Origin: Polyangiaceae bacterium
GTDB taxonomy: Bacteria > Myxococcota_A > Polyangia > Polyangiales > Polyangiaceae
DNA length: 64,000 nucleotides
NCBI GenBank assembly: GCA_016719945.1
Contig: JADJYE010000007.1
Span: forward strand, 124,001-188,000
Direction of reading: 5' to 3'
Every line of letters starts with the position of its first letter. The stretch's first letter is position 1. The translations under genes were made by a program, and so were the position numbers. A model generated the notes under the pieces. The model was not told the origin of the DNA. It saw nothing but the letters and a program-made list of their open reading frames with translations, and ran no database searches. Shown one piece after another: positions 43,238 through 53,200 of the stretch.

Positions 43238-45037
43238 ATGTCCTCGCCGGACGACCTCCGCGCGACCCGCACCCGGCCCTTCGCGAGCACGATCGCGGCC
43301 GGGACGGGCGACGACACCTCGAGCGGACCGAGGTCGTCCGAGGTCGCCGTGCTCCCCGTGCAAGGGGACATCGTGGGCATGCACTACCGCCTCGTGCGAC
43401 CGCTCGGCGAGGGCAACTTCGGCAAGGTGTGGGTCGCGGAGCGGCTCGACGTGCCGGAGCACCGCGTGGCGATGAAGGTGCTGCCGCGCTCGCACTACGC
43501 GGGCCGCAACGTCGAGCGCGAGCTGGTGATGCTCGCGACGATCAGCCACCCGAACGTGGTCCAGCTGAAGGACCACGGCATCGAGGCGGAGTTCATCTGG
43601 CTCACCATGCCGGTGTACGTCGGCGAGACGCTCGCCGAGCGGCTCGAGCGGGAGCCGCTCGGCTTCCACGAGGCGCACGAGATCTTCCTGCCCATCGCCC
43701 GCGCCATCGAGGCGCTTCACGACCTCGGCCTGCGCCACCAGGACATCAAGCCCGACAACATCTTCCTCACGCGCTTCGGCGGGAGGGTTCACCCGGTGCT
43801 GCTCGACCTGGGCGTCGCCGCCGAGAAGGACTCGACCTTCGTCGCGGGCACCGCCCTGTACGCGGCGCCCGAGCAGCTCAGCGCGATCCTCGGCCTCGAC
43901 AAGGAGACCGCGCTGTCGGAGCGAATGGATACGTACTGCTTCGCCGCGACGTTGCTCGAGGCGCTCGTCGGTCAGAAGCACTTCCCCGGCGCCAAGGCGC
44001 TGACGCGCAAGCAGGTGATCGAGAGCCACGAGGTGCGGGCGAGCACGCCGGTCGCCGAGGCCGCGCTGCTCGACCAGTCGGAGACGATCCGCGCGACGCT
44101 CACGGAGCGGCTCTGCCGCTGGATGGCGCTCGAGCCGGCGGAGCGGCCGAGCATGAGCGAGGTGGCCGACCAGCTCGACATCCTGCTGGAGCCGGAGCGC
44201 GAGGCCGAGCGCGCCGAGCAGGCCGCTCGAAACCGCCAGCGCCGCTCGCTGTCGCGAGCGCGCGTGCTCGCTTCGCTCGTCTTGCTCGCGGGGGTCGGGG
44301 TCGGCGCGCTCGCGCTGTGGAAGCGCGAGACCCTCCGCCTCGCGTCCCAGCTCGAGGAGGCGCGCGCACAGGGCGCGGAGTCGTTCGATCAGCTCGACAC
44401 GTGCGTCGCTTCGCACGCCGTCACCTCGCACGAGGCCAAGACGTGCAAGACGGAGCTCGTGGAGGAGCAGGCCGAGCACGAGAAGACGCTCACGGCGCTC
44501 TCCAAGCAGGGCGAGGGCTGCGCGGAGACCGTCGATCAGATCAAGGACCTTCGCGCCAAGCTGCAGGCCGAGAAGAAGAAGCACGACGACGACGTCGTGG
44601 CCGCGAACGCGGTCTGCAAGACCGAGAAAGACAAGCTCGCCACCGACCTCGGCGCAGAGCGCGACAAGCACAAGACCGAGCGCGACACGTGCGAGAGCGG
44701 TTCGAAGGAGAAGGACACGCTCCTCACCCAGCTCCGTCAGGAGCGCGACACGTGCGTCGCCGCGCAGGCTGCTGCCACCAACGTCGCAGCCTCGCCGGGC
44801 CCGAGCGTCGACCCTTACGCCGACCCCCCTCCCCCGTCCGGCCCGCTCCCAGGGCCGGAGCCGACCACGCCGAACCATCCGCCGCCGGAGCCCCCGCCGA
44901 CCCCCGCCCCGACGGTCGCACCCCCGCCGCCGCCAGTCGCGCCCCCGGCCCCGACCACCCCAGCCTCTCAGTCGGCCGGGCCCCTGCCGTCGCCTAGCCC
45001 GTTGCCACCCACCGTGTCAGAACCGAGTGAGAGCTAG
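43238..45037 (+). CDS. Membrane Ser/Thr kinase with Cys-studded periplasmic coiled coil
   Basis: A 599-residue Hanks-type kinase. The kinase domain (about 48-318) has the glycine loop GEGNFGKV, VAMK (K80), the catalytic loop HQDIKPDN (H167, D169, K171, N174) and DLG in place of DFG. The Arg of HRD is Gln, so it is a non-RD kinase. One membrane segment lies at about 342-361. The periplasmic part (about 365-515) is charged coiled coil with six cysteines at about 389, 403, 428, 460, 485 and 506. A Pro-rich tail follows. It could sense envelope state through disulfides or binding to wall components. The frame is open to 42941, but ATG 43238 gives a normal N-terminus. A PASTA domain is absent. Confidence 0.9.
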   Translation: MSSPDDLRATRTRPFASTIAAGTGDDTSSGPRSSEVAVLPVQGDIVGMHYRLVRPLGEGNFGKVWVAERLDVPEHRVAMKVLPRSHYAGRNVERELVMLATISHPNVVQLKDHGIEAEFIWLTMPVYVGETLAERLEREPLGFHEAHEIFLPIARAIEALHDLGLRHQDIKPDNIFLTRFGGRVHPVLLDLGVAAEKDSTFVAGTALYAAPEQLSAILGLDKETALSERMDTYCFAATLLEALVGQKHFPGAKALTRKQVIESHEVRASTPVAEAALLDQSETIRATLTERLCRWMALEPAERPSMSEVADQLDILLEPEREAERAEQAARNRQRRSLSRARVLASLVLLAGVGVGALALWKRETLRLASQLEEARAQGAESFDQLDTCVASHAVTSHEAKTCKTELVEEQAEHEKTLTALSKQGEGCAETVDQIKDLRAKLQAEKKKHDDDVVAANAVCKTEKDKLATDLGAERDKHKTERDTCESGSKEKDTLLTQLRQERDTCVAAQAAATNVAASPGPSVDPYADPPPPSGPLPGPEPTTPNHPPPEPPPTPAPTVAPPPPPVAPPAPTTPASQSAGPLPSPSPLPPTVSEPSES

Positions 45038-45086
45038 CCCACACGTTCCGTTACGGCACTTGTTGAGCTAAGCTGCCTCGAGCCCC

Positions 45087-46052
45087 ATGAACGTCACCCG
45101 ACGTGAAGCCCTGAAGCGGGTCGGCGCGGCCGGCGCCGTGCTCGGCGCGTCTGCCGCGACGGCGAAGCTGTTCTTCGATGAGGGTGGCATCGACCTCAAG
45201 AAGTCGACCGGCGCGCGGCAGACCCGCGACTACCGCGTGGAGGACGACGGCGGGCAGGTGGATCTGTCGATCGCGCGGGGGGACAAGGACGCGGCCGCGC
45301 TGACGCGCAAGGCCATCGAGGCCCTCGGAGGGATGGGGCGCTTCATCTCGAGAGGCGACGTCGTCGCGGTCAAGCCGAACATCGGCTGGGACCGCGCCCC
45401 CATCCACGCCGCGAACACCAACCCCGAGGTCGTCGCCGAGGTCGTCCGGCTCGCGTACGACGCGGGCGCCAAGACGGTCGTCGTCACCGACGCGTCGTGC
45501 AACGAGCCGAACCGTTGCTTCAAGCGCTCGGGCATCTGGAACGCCGCCTACGAGGCGGGGGCCGAGGTCATCATCCCGGTGGAGAACCGCTTCCGCACCC
45601 TGCGCATGAAGGGCGAGGTGCTCGACGAGTGGCCGGTCTACACGCCCCTCTTGAACGCGGACAAAGTCATCAACGTCCCCGTGGCGAAGCACCACAACCT
45701 CGCGACCTACACCGGGGCGATGAAGAACTGGTACGGCGTGCTCGGCGGGCGTCGCAACCGCTTGCACCAGAACATCGACGTGTCGGTCGCCGATCTCGCC
45801 ACCTTCATGCAGCCGACCCTCACGGTGCTCGACGCGGTGCGTGTCCTGATGCGCAACGGTCCCCAAGGGGGCAACGTGGCGGACGCGAAGGACCTGCACG
45901 TCGTCGCGGCTTCGATCGATCAGGTCGCGATCGACGCGTTCGGGTGCACCCTGATCGGCAAGACGGCCGACGAGATCCCGTACCTCAAGATGGGCCTCGA
46001 GCGCGGGCTCGGGACGACGGACTGGCAGAGCCTGCGAACGCGCGAGGTCTAG
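45087..46052 (+). CDS. DUF362 protein with Tat-like signal
   Basis: A 321-residue protein. The leader contains TRREALKRVGAAGAVLGAS, a twin-Arg type signal. The DUF362 domain (about 55-310) includes GDVVAVKPNIGWDRAP, AKTVVVTDASCNEP, KVINVPVAKHHNLATYTGAMKN and GGNVADAKDLHVVAASID. DUF362 proteins are widespread with iron-sulfur proteins, and their reaction is unknown. The polyferredoxin gene begins 1 nt after the stop, so the two clearly act together, probably in electron transfer at the periplasmic face. Confidence 0.9.
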   Translation: MNVTRREALKRVGAAGAVLGASAATAKLFFDEGGIDLKKSTGARQTRDYRVEDDGGQVDLSIARGDKDAAALTRKAIEALGGMGRFISRGDVVAVKPNIGWDRAPIHAANTNPEVVAEVVRLAYDAGAKTVVVTDASCNEPNRCFKRSGIWNAAYEAGAEVIIPVENRFRTLRMKGEVLDEWPVYTPLLNADKVINVPVAKHHNLATYTGAMKNWYGVLGGRRNRLHQNIDVSVADLATFMQPTLTVLDAVRVLMRNGPQGGNVADAKDLHVVAASIDQVAIDAFGCTLIGKTADEIPYLKMGLERGLGTTDWQSLRTREV

Positions 46053-46053
46053 C

Positions 46054-47814
46054 GTGCTCCAGCGAGTGGTATCGGCGTTCAAGAGGCGTTTGGGCGTAGG
46101 CAAGCCCCGCCCGGGCAGCGGCCTGCCCGCGAGGCCCGTGATCCGCACGCTCGTCTGGCTGCGTCGCGCGAGCCAGGTCGGCTTCCTCGGGCTGTTCCTC
46201 TATCTCCTGGTCGAGACCGCGTTCCGCGGCTCCATCTCGAAGCAGACGTTCGACCTCGATCACAAGGTCGAGGGCTTCCTGCTCGCCGACCCGTTCGTGG
46301 CGGCGATGACCTTCCTGTCGACCAAGACGGTCTACAAAGACCTGTTCTGGAGCCTCGGGGTCGTGGCGCTCACGGTCGCGGTCGGGCGCGTCTTCTGCGG
46401 CTGGATCTGCCCGTTCGGGACGCTCCACCACTTCTTCGCGTGGATCTTCCCGTCGCGCTACGTGAAGGGCGGCCGCCGCGTCGAGCAGAACAAGACGCAC
46501 CCTGTTCGCCAGAGCATCAAGTACTACCTGATGATCGCGTTCTTGCTGGCGGCGCTCGCCGGCAGCGCGATCGGCGGCCTGTTCGACCCCATCTGCGTCG
46601 CGGTCCGCGCGATCGGCCTCGGCGTCATCCCTGCGCTGCAATACGCCGCGACGCGCGGGAGCGACGTCGCCTACGAGTCGGGCAGCCCAGGCCTGCAGCG
46701 CACGACCGACGACGCCAACGTCCTTTTGTCCCAGTACGTGTGGTCGGAGAAGCAGTTCTACTTCCACCAGACCTGGCTGATCGTCACGTTGCTCGTCGCG
46801 ATCCTGTTCTTGAACCGCTTCGTGCCGCGCTTCTGGTGTCGGGTGCTCTGCCCGCTCGGCGCGTTCCTCGGCGTCTTGTCGAGGTTCGCCCTCGTCGGGA
46901 TGGAGAAGGACCACAAGAAGTGCACCGACTGCAACCTGTGCCTCGTGCACTGCCAAGGCGCCGACAGCCCTCAGGGCGGCGTGAAATGGCAGCAAGACGA
47001 GTGTCACATGTGCATGAACTGCGAGAGCGCGTGCCCGGAGGACGTGATCAAATTCCGCTTCCTGCCGAGCAAGGTCAGCACGCAGCCGAAGGTCGACCTC
47101 GCGCGGCGAACGACGCTCGCGTCGGCGGCGGCAGGGGTCATCGCCGTACCGGCGATGCGCATCGCGGACGTGATCGACGCGAACTACGACCACCGCGTCA
47201 TCCGGCCGCCCGGCTCGGTCGAGGAGCGCGAGTTCCTCGAGCGCTGCATTCGCTGCGCGGAGTGCATGAAGGTCTGCCCGGACAACGCGCTGCACCCGGC
47301 GTGGTTCGAGGCCGGCGTCGAGGGCATGTGGACACCCATCCTCATCCCTCGCATCGGCTACTGCCAGCACTCGTGCGTGCTGTGCGGCCAGGTCTGCCCC
47401 ACGGGAGCGATCCAGAAGATCACCGAGAAGCAGAAGCTCGGCCTGGGGCAGAAGCCGATCTCGATCGGCACCGCCTTCTTCGATCAGGGTCGCTGCTTGC
47501 CGTGGTCGATGGGGACGCCGTGCATCGTGTGCGAGGAGTTCTGCCCGACCTCGCCGAAGGCGATCTGGGTCGAGCCGGTGGAGGTGCCCAAGCGCAGCGC
47601 CACCCCAGGGCCCGACGGGGAGGAGCCGCCGATGGAGTCGGTGCGCGTACAGAGGCCGCACGTCGACCCTTCACTGTGCATCGGCTGTGGAGCGTGTGAG
47701 AACGTCTGCCCCGTGCAGGACAAGCCCGCCGTCTACGTGACGAGCATCGGCGAGACGCGCTCGAAGGAGAACATCATCCTCCTCGAGAACACGAGCTACA
47801 CCCAGGAAGGGTGA
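46054..47814 (+). CDS. NapH/NapG-like membrane polyferredoxin
   Basis: A 586-residue fusion-like protein. The N-terminal ~290 residues hold four to five membrane helices with two NapH-type CxxxCP motifs (FCGWICPFG, WCRVLCPLG), then two 4Fe-4S motifs (CTDCNLCLVHC, CHMCMNCESACPE). After a second Arg-Arg hydrophobic segment (ARRTTLASAAAGVIAV) the C-terminal part resembles NapG/MauM, with CIRCAECMKVCP, CVLCGQVCPTG, CIVCEEFCPT and CIGCGACENVCP. It likely transfers electrons from the quinol pool to a periplasmic acceptor. GTG start. Paired with DUF362; there is no NapA or MauA near, so the terminal acceptor is unknown. Confidence 0.9.
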   Translation: MLQRVVSAFKRRLGVGKPRPGSGLPARPVIRTLVWLRRASQVGFLGLFLYLLVETAFRGSISKQTFDLDHKVEGFLLADPFVAAMTFLSTKTVYKDLFWSLGVVALTVAVGRVFCGWICPFGTLHHFFAWIFPSRYVKGGRRVEQNKTHPVRQSIKYYLMIAFLLAALAGSAIGGLFDPICVAVRAIGLGVIPALQYAATRGSDVAYESGSPGLQRTTDDANVLLSQYVWSEKQFYFHQTWLIVTLLVAILFLNRFVPRFWCRVLCPLGAFLGVLSRFALVGMEKDHKKCTDCNLCLVHCQGADSPQGGVKWQQDECHMCMNCESACPEDVIKFRFLPSKVSTQPKVDLARRTTLASAAAGVIAVPAMRIADVIDANYDHRVIRPPGSVEEREFLERCIRCAECMKVCPDNALHPAWFEAGVEGMWTPILIPRIGYCQHSCVLCGQVCPTGAIQKITEKQKLGLGQKPISIGTAFFDQGRCLPWSMGTPCIVCEEFCPTSPKAIWVEPVEVPKRSATPGPDGEEPPMESVRVQRPHVDPSLCIGCGACENVCPVQDKPAVYVTSIGETRSKENIILLENTSYTQEG

Positions 47815-47930
47815 TCGCTCGCCGCCTACGTTGTGCCGACCTGTGGGACGTGTTCGAGCAGTCAACGCTTGTCGCCGCGCGGAGGCTGCCGCGGCCTCGA
47901 TGGGCGCCGGGCGGGCGCTAGGCTTGCGGC

Positions 47931-49583
47931 ATGCGAAACTCGAAGCTTGGGGCGCGCGGCCTGCGCCGCGCCCTCGCCTTGACCCTCACCACGCTCGTGG
48001 CCCCCGCCGCCCTGTTCGCCGCCTGCTCCGCAGCCCCCGAGGAGGCCGGAGACGCCTGCGAGCTCGACGGCGATCCGTGCCCCGTGGGGACGATCTGCCA
48101 GGCCAACGCGGACGGCGACACCATCTGCAAGCTCGAGCTCGGCGGCGCGTGCGACCCTCAAGCCGAGGAAGATCTCTGCGAGGACGGCAGCGAGTGCTCG
48201 ACCGACCGCGAGGGCGCGTCGACCTGCGGCATCCCCGAGGGCGGCGCCTGTGCTCCCGAGCTCGACGATCCCCACTGCGCCGGGGACAACGTCTGCGCGG
48301 AGCTCGCGTCGGGTGGCCACGCCTGCTACCCGCCCGTGCTGGTCCGCGGTCGCGTCTTCGACGCCGAGACCGACGACGGCATCGCCGGCGGCCACGTGCT
48401 CGGGCTCGACGATCAGGCGACCGCCATCACCGACATCGCCGTATCCGGCGCAGACGGCGCGTACGAGCTCGACCTGCCTGTCGCGCGCAACGACGACGGC
48501 ACGCCGATCGACGTCATCTTCACCTTGCGGGCGAGCGCGCAGGACTACCAGACCTTCCCGTCCGGCATCCGCACGTCGCTCCCCATCCAGACGAGCGAGG
48601 CGACGCGGCCGGACAATGACGTCGGCTACGTCATCCAGCTGCCGCTGACGGACATCTCGCTGATCGCGCTGCCGGAAGACCAGCAGGGTCAGCCCAGCAT
48701 CTCGGGCACCGTGCTCGCGGGGGACCTCTCCGCAGGGGTGCTGGTCGTCGCCGAGGGCGGGGCCGACGCGCTCTCGGCCATCAGCGACGCCAGCGGCGCC
48801 TACACCATCTTCAACGTCCCCGGCGGTGGGTACACGGTGAGCGGCTATGCAGCCGGCGTCGCGCTCGAGGCGGCGGAGGCGAACGTCGAAGGCGCGCCAG
48901 TCACCGGCGTCGATCTCACGCAGGCCGACATCGCCCTCGGCTCGATCTCCGGCAGCGTGCAGATCGTCAACGCACCGGGCGGCGCCGCCACCAGCGTGGT
49001 CCTCGTCGTGGAGTCGACGTTCGACGACACCTTCGTCCGCGGTGAGGTCCCTCGCGGCCTGCGCACGCCGCTGAGCGGCCCGCCCGACGTCGACGGAGGC
49101 TTCGTCATCGCCGACGTGCCGCCGGGGCGCTACGTGGTCCTCGCGGCGTTCGAGAACGACGGCCTGGTGCGCGATCCCGACCCCAACATCGCGGGCACGC
49201 AGATCCTCCACGTGGAGATGCCGAGCCCCGGCGTGGAGATCGCCGCCGAGGACTCGTTCAAGGTCACCGAGGCGCTCACGATCATCTCTCCAGGCGCCGA
49301 CGACCCGGAGCCGGTGAGCGGCAACCCGACGTTCATGTGGGTCGACGACTCGAGCGAGGATTTCTACTCGATCGTCGTCTACGACTCGTTCGGCAACCTC
49401 GTCTGGGAGGACCAGGACGTGCCCAGCGTGAGCGGCGGCGACGTGTCGGTCAGCTACGCCGGGCCGGCGCTCGAGAAGGGCATGTACTACCAGTTCCGGG
49501 CGACGTCGTTCCGGTCTCCGGGCGGCAACGTCGGGCCGATCGCGACGACCGAGGATCTGCGCGGCGTCTTCTACGCCGAGTAG
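47931..49583 (+). CDS. Large lipoprotein with carboxypeptidase-regulatory-like repeats
   Basis: A 550-residue lipoprotein with lipobox FAAC at about residue 32. A Cys-rich N-terminal segment (about 43-130, CELDGDPCPVGTICQ, CEDGSECSTDREGAS) recalls EGF-like or DUF4215-like Cys patterns. Several Ig-like carboxypeptidase-regulatory domains follow (about 140-450: GRVFDAETDDGIAGGHVLG, GTVLAGDLSAGVLVVAEGG, FVIADVPPGRYVVLAAF), and a final fibronectin-like beta domain (FMWVDDSSEDFYSIVVYD). It is probably a surface adhesion or structural lipoprotein, with no visible catalytic site. It converges on the next gene with 3 nt between stops. Confidence 0.82.
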   Translation: MRNSKLGARGLRRALALTLTTLVAPAALFAACSAAPEEAGDACELDGDPCPVGTICQANADGDTICKLELGGACDPQAEEDLCEDGSECSTDREGASTCGIPEGGACAPELDDPHCAGDNVCAELASGGHACYPPVLVRGRVFDAETDDGIAGGHVLGLDDQATAITDIAVSGADGAYELDLPVARNDDGTPIDVIFTLRASAQDYQTFPSGIRTSLPIQTSEATRPDNDVGYVIQLPLTDISLIALPEDQQGQPSISGTVLAGDLSAGVLVVAEGGADALSAISDASGAYTIFNVPGGGYTVSGYAAGVALEAAEANVEGAPVTGVDLTQADIALGSISGSVQIVNAPGGAATSVVLVVESTFDDTFVRGEVPRGLRTPLSGPPDVDGGFVIADVPPGRYVVLAAFENDGLVRDPDPNIAGTQILHVEMPSPGVEIAAEDSFKVTEALTIISPGADDPEPVSGNPTFMWVDDSSEDFYSIVVYDSFGNLVWEDQDVPSVSGGDVSVSYAGPALEKGMYYQFRATSFRSPGGNVGPIATTEDLRGVFYAE

Positions 49584-49586
49584 CGC

Positions 49587-50267
49587 TCAGGCCGTCCAGC
49601 GCACGGCGAAGCGCGCTCGCACCAGAGGCACACCCTCGAGCTTGCCGTCAGCGACGGCTGGCTCGAAGGTGACCTCGACGTCGCGCCCGCGCGCGAGCTC
49701 GAGCGCAGCGTGCACGAAGCCCCGCGTCGAGCTGACGTAGATCCCCGCGAGCGGCTGAGGAACCCTGACCAGCTCGGCGACGAAGCGCCCGGGCTCGACC
49801 GACAGGTTCTTCGCCTCACACGGCTGAAAATAGCGGTTGAACGCCATGTGCAGGCGCTCTGCCATGGCCTCGGGGGAGGAGGTCTTGAACAGCGGTCGCC
49901 ACATGCCGTGGACGTCCATGCGCGCCGAGGCCTCCGACCGGCGCTGGATGAAGCTCATCGGCGGCTGCCCCTCGAGCTTCGCCGAGACGAGGAAGAGCCG
50001 CGCGAGGGGCGAGATGTCGTAGTCGGCCGAGACGATGAAGATCTGGTCGAGGTACGGCGCCCAGGGGTCGTCCTTGCCGAGCGCCGCCGCGAGCGCGGCG
50101 CGCCCGCCGGGCAGGCGCTTGTCGGCGTAGTCGAGCGCGTTGAGGTAGGCGAGCCCGCGGACACGGAACGGGCCGTCTCCGACCTTGAAGAGCGACGGCG
50201 GGAGCGGGTCGACGCGCCAAGCCTCGGGGACCGAGGAGACCCTGGAGCCGTCGTCGTCGCTCGCCAC
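49587..50267 (-). CDS. Protein of unknown function, possible Myxococcota-specific family
   Basis: A 226-residue protein with a GTG start. No signal peptide or membrane segment. The middle contains hydrophobic helices (DISPLARLFLVSAKLEG, ERLHMAFNRYFQ), and the end is a strand-rich domain (GRFVAELVRVPQPLAGIYVSS, DVEVTFEPAV, VPLVRARFAVRW). It loosely recalls the DUF2378 (TIGR02265-like) proteins confined to Myxococcota, which I cannot confirm. It lies 29 nt downstream of the large C-terminal-kinase gene in the same direction, so it may be a partner of that kinase. Confidence 0.72.
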   Translation of the reverse strand: MASDDDGSRVSSVPEAWRVDPLPPSLFKVGDGPFRVRGLAYLNALDYADKRLPGGRAALAAALGKDDPWAPYLDQIFIVSADYDISPLARLFLVSAKLEGQPPMSFIQRRSEASARMDVHGMWRPLFKTSSPEAMAERLHMAFNRYFQPCEAKNLSVEPGRFVAELVRVPQPLAGIYVSSTRGFVHAALELARGRDVEVTFEPAVADGKLEGVPLVRARFAVRWTA

Positions 50268-50296
50268 GACGCCACCCTACCACGAGCCAAGCGCCG

Positions 50297-53200
50297 TCAG
50301 CCGGCGCGCTGGCCGAGCGGCCAGGGGAGCCCGGCGAGCTTGCCGAGGACCTTGTCGAGCTGCGTGTGCAGCTCGACGATGCCGAGCCTCGCCTGCGGGT
50401 CGCGCCTCAGCGCGCAGAAGAGCAGCTCGGAGAGCGGCAGCAGCCTGGGGTCGGCGGCGAGCGCGCGCAGCTTCGGGGGCAGGCCGTCGTGGGTGATGTG
50501 CGCGGACACCATCGCGACCTCGGTCTCTGCGTCGAACAGGATCTGCGCCGTCAGCGTTTCGAACGCGAGGCAGGCGAAGGCGTAGACGTCCGCCGCCATC
50601 GGGGTCGCCTTCGAGCCTGCGGGGAGGTGCCCCCACACCTCGGGCGCCGAGTAGGGGGCCGAGCCGCACCCGAGCCGGATCTTCTTACCGGCGAGCCCGA
50701 AGTCCACGAGCACCGCGGAGGTGCCGCCACGGAGCAGGACGTTGCCCGGCTTGAGATCGAGGTGACCGACGTCAGCCTCGTGCATCGCCGCGAGCCCGCT
50801 CGCGACGTCACGCAGCACGCCGATGGCGCGGGACATGTCGAGCGACAGCGTGTCGATCATGCGCTCGAGGTTCGGCCCCTCGACGAGCTCCATCACGAGG
50901 ATCGGCTTGGGCCGCGCGGCGAGGTCGAACGTCACGAAATGGGCCAGGTTCGGGTGCGGCGGGAGCGCCACCAGGGCCGAGGCCTCGCTGCGGAACATCG
51001 CGAGGAACTCCGCCTCGGACAGGTGCCGCGCCGCGTTCGCGTTGTAGTCGGGGACCTTGAGCGCGAAGCGCTCGGCGTCCGGGTCGTTCTTGTCCTCGAA
51101 GCGGGTGACCACGAACACCGAGCCGGCGGCGCCTGCTCCGAGGGGTCGCTCGAGGTAGAAGGCGCCGAGCGCGCGCCTGGGGGGCACCCACGCCGGAAGC
51201 TCCGCGACCGCCGTCACCTCCTTGCGCTCGGGAGGCAAGGCCGAGACGCGCGGCGCCAGGCGCGTGAAGTGAGAGAGCGCCGCAGCGATGGAGCCCGCGA
51301 GGCACGCGGGCAGCGTGTCGAGCGTCGACGCGACAGCCTCCGCAGCTGCGCGCTCCTCGGCGGGCTCCCCCGAGGCGAGGACCTGACGCGCGAGCGACGA
51401 GATGGCCCGAGACGGCGCCCGCGAGGTGTCGTCGCTCACCCTGTCGAGCACGCGCGCGCGCGCGCCTGCGTTGATCTGGGCGAGCGCGAAGCAGCTGTTC
51501 TCCGCAGCGATCACCGCGTCGGAGTCGGTGTGCGCGCTGACGACCTCCGCGACCGACGTGGCGCCCCCGAGGGTCGACAGCGCCCCGCTGAGCTTGACGA
51601 GCACCGCCCGCAAGCCGTCGCTCCTCGCGGTGCCGACGCGCGCGAGCTCTTCGCCGAGCGCGTCCAGCGAGGCGAGGGTCCCTTCGCGGGCCACGGCTCC
51701 GAGGCGGCCGAGGAGCGCGCGCGTGTCGGGCTCCATCGAGGCCTCGGCCAGCGTCTCCAGGTCGCGCGCGTCAGGCAGGCACCCGCCAGCGACCAGCGCG
51801 ACGTCCGAGATGTCGCAGGCACCGAGCCGAGCCAGGGCGTCGAGGCAACGCGCGAACGTGGCCATGGTCGCGCGCCGGAGCGCCGCGGGCGGCGCCTCGG
51901 AGAGGCAAGCGGCCAGGGCCCCGGCCGCCACTTGCAAGCGAGCCAGGGCGCCGGCGTCGGCGTCCTCGCCGCGGGTCGTCCCCTCGGCGTCGAGCAAGTG
52001 CAGCATCGCCTTCAGGCGCGCGAGGTGGAGCAGGAGGTGCGGAGCCCCCGGGGAGAGCTTGCCGACGTTCTCGATCTCGTGCTCGACGAGCCACGCAAAC
52101 ACCTGCTGGCGAGACGCCTCGACGACCTGCTCGGCCGCCTTCACGCGCGTCTCGCGGTGATCGAGCCGGATCAGGCTGACCAGCGCGTCGCGCTCGAGGA
52201 TGCCCAGATCGATGTCGCGCACGACGCGGAACGACGCGCGCCGAGCCATGGCGCCGGTGGTCGTTTCGTCGCTCTCGCTGGCGTCGATCGCGATCAGGGC
52301 GTCGACCGAGCCTCGCACGGTCTCGAGCAAGGCGAGCCCGCGCTCGTGTGCGGCGCGGGCGCCTTCGTCGGCGAACGCGCGGATCGCCAGGTCGAGCTGC
52401 TCGCCGAGCGTGGGGTCGTCGCTCGTGCGCTCGAGCGAGCGCACGAGCTCCGCGTGGAGGGCCGCGGCGCCGTCGTCCGCGCGCGCGGCCTTCACCGAGC
52501 GCATCAGCGAGAGCGCGCGGGCCCGCGCGTGCTCGAGGAAGGGACCCTCGCCGAGCTCCCGCGCGAGGGTGAGCACGCCCTCGGCGACGTCCTCTGGGCT
52601 CTGGCTCTCGGCCATGTCGAACAGCTCTCGCGCCGCGTCGGGCTCGGTCTCGGCGGCGCGCGAGAGCCCCCACAAGAACGGCGCGATCGCCCCCTTGTCG
52701 CGCGTGAGCAGACCGTCGCGCAGCGCCCGGGAGAACATCCGGGCCGCGAGCTCGGGCTTCGACGCAGCGAGCCCACCGAGGCTCGCGACGGCGCGCCGCC
52801 ACTCGGTCGCGGTGAGCTTGGCCGACATGTGCTCCTCGAGCGCGCCCGGGCCCTCCGCCGTGTAAGGGCTGAGCAGGCCGCGCGCGATGGCGACGTGGCG
52901 CCAGACGAGCGGCTCGCGATCGCCGAGCAAGCGCTCGTAGACGGCCTCGAGCGCGCCGTCGGGGCCGACGATGCGAACCGCCGATCGATCCCCCATGGTC
53001 GCGCGCCGGAGGGCGTCGCGCGCCGCCCGCTCGAGGATGCGGGCGGCGAGCCTGCGCTCGGGCAGCGAGCGCGTCGAGGGCCCCGAGATGTACTCGCGCG
53101 CGAGGCTGCGGCGAGAGGCGATCGCGAACGCCAGGGCTCCGTCGGGCATCTCGAGCGAGATGGGCATCTCCATCAACAGGGCGACGCGCGCGATGACCGG

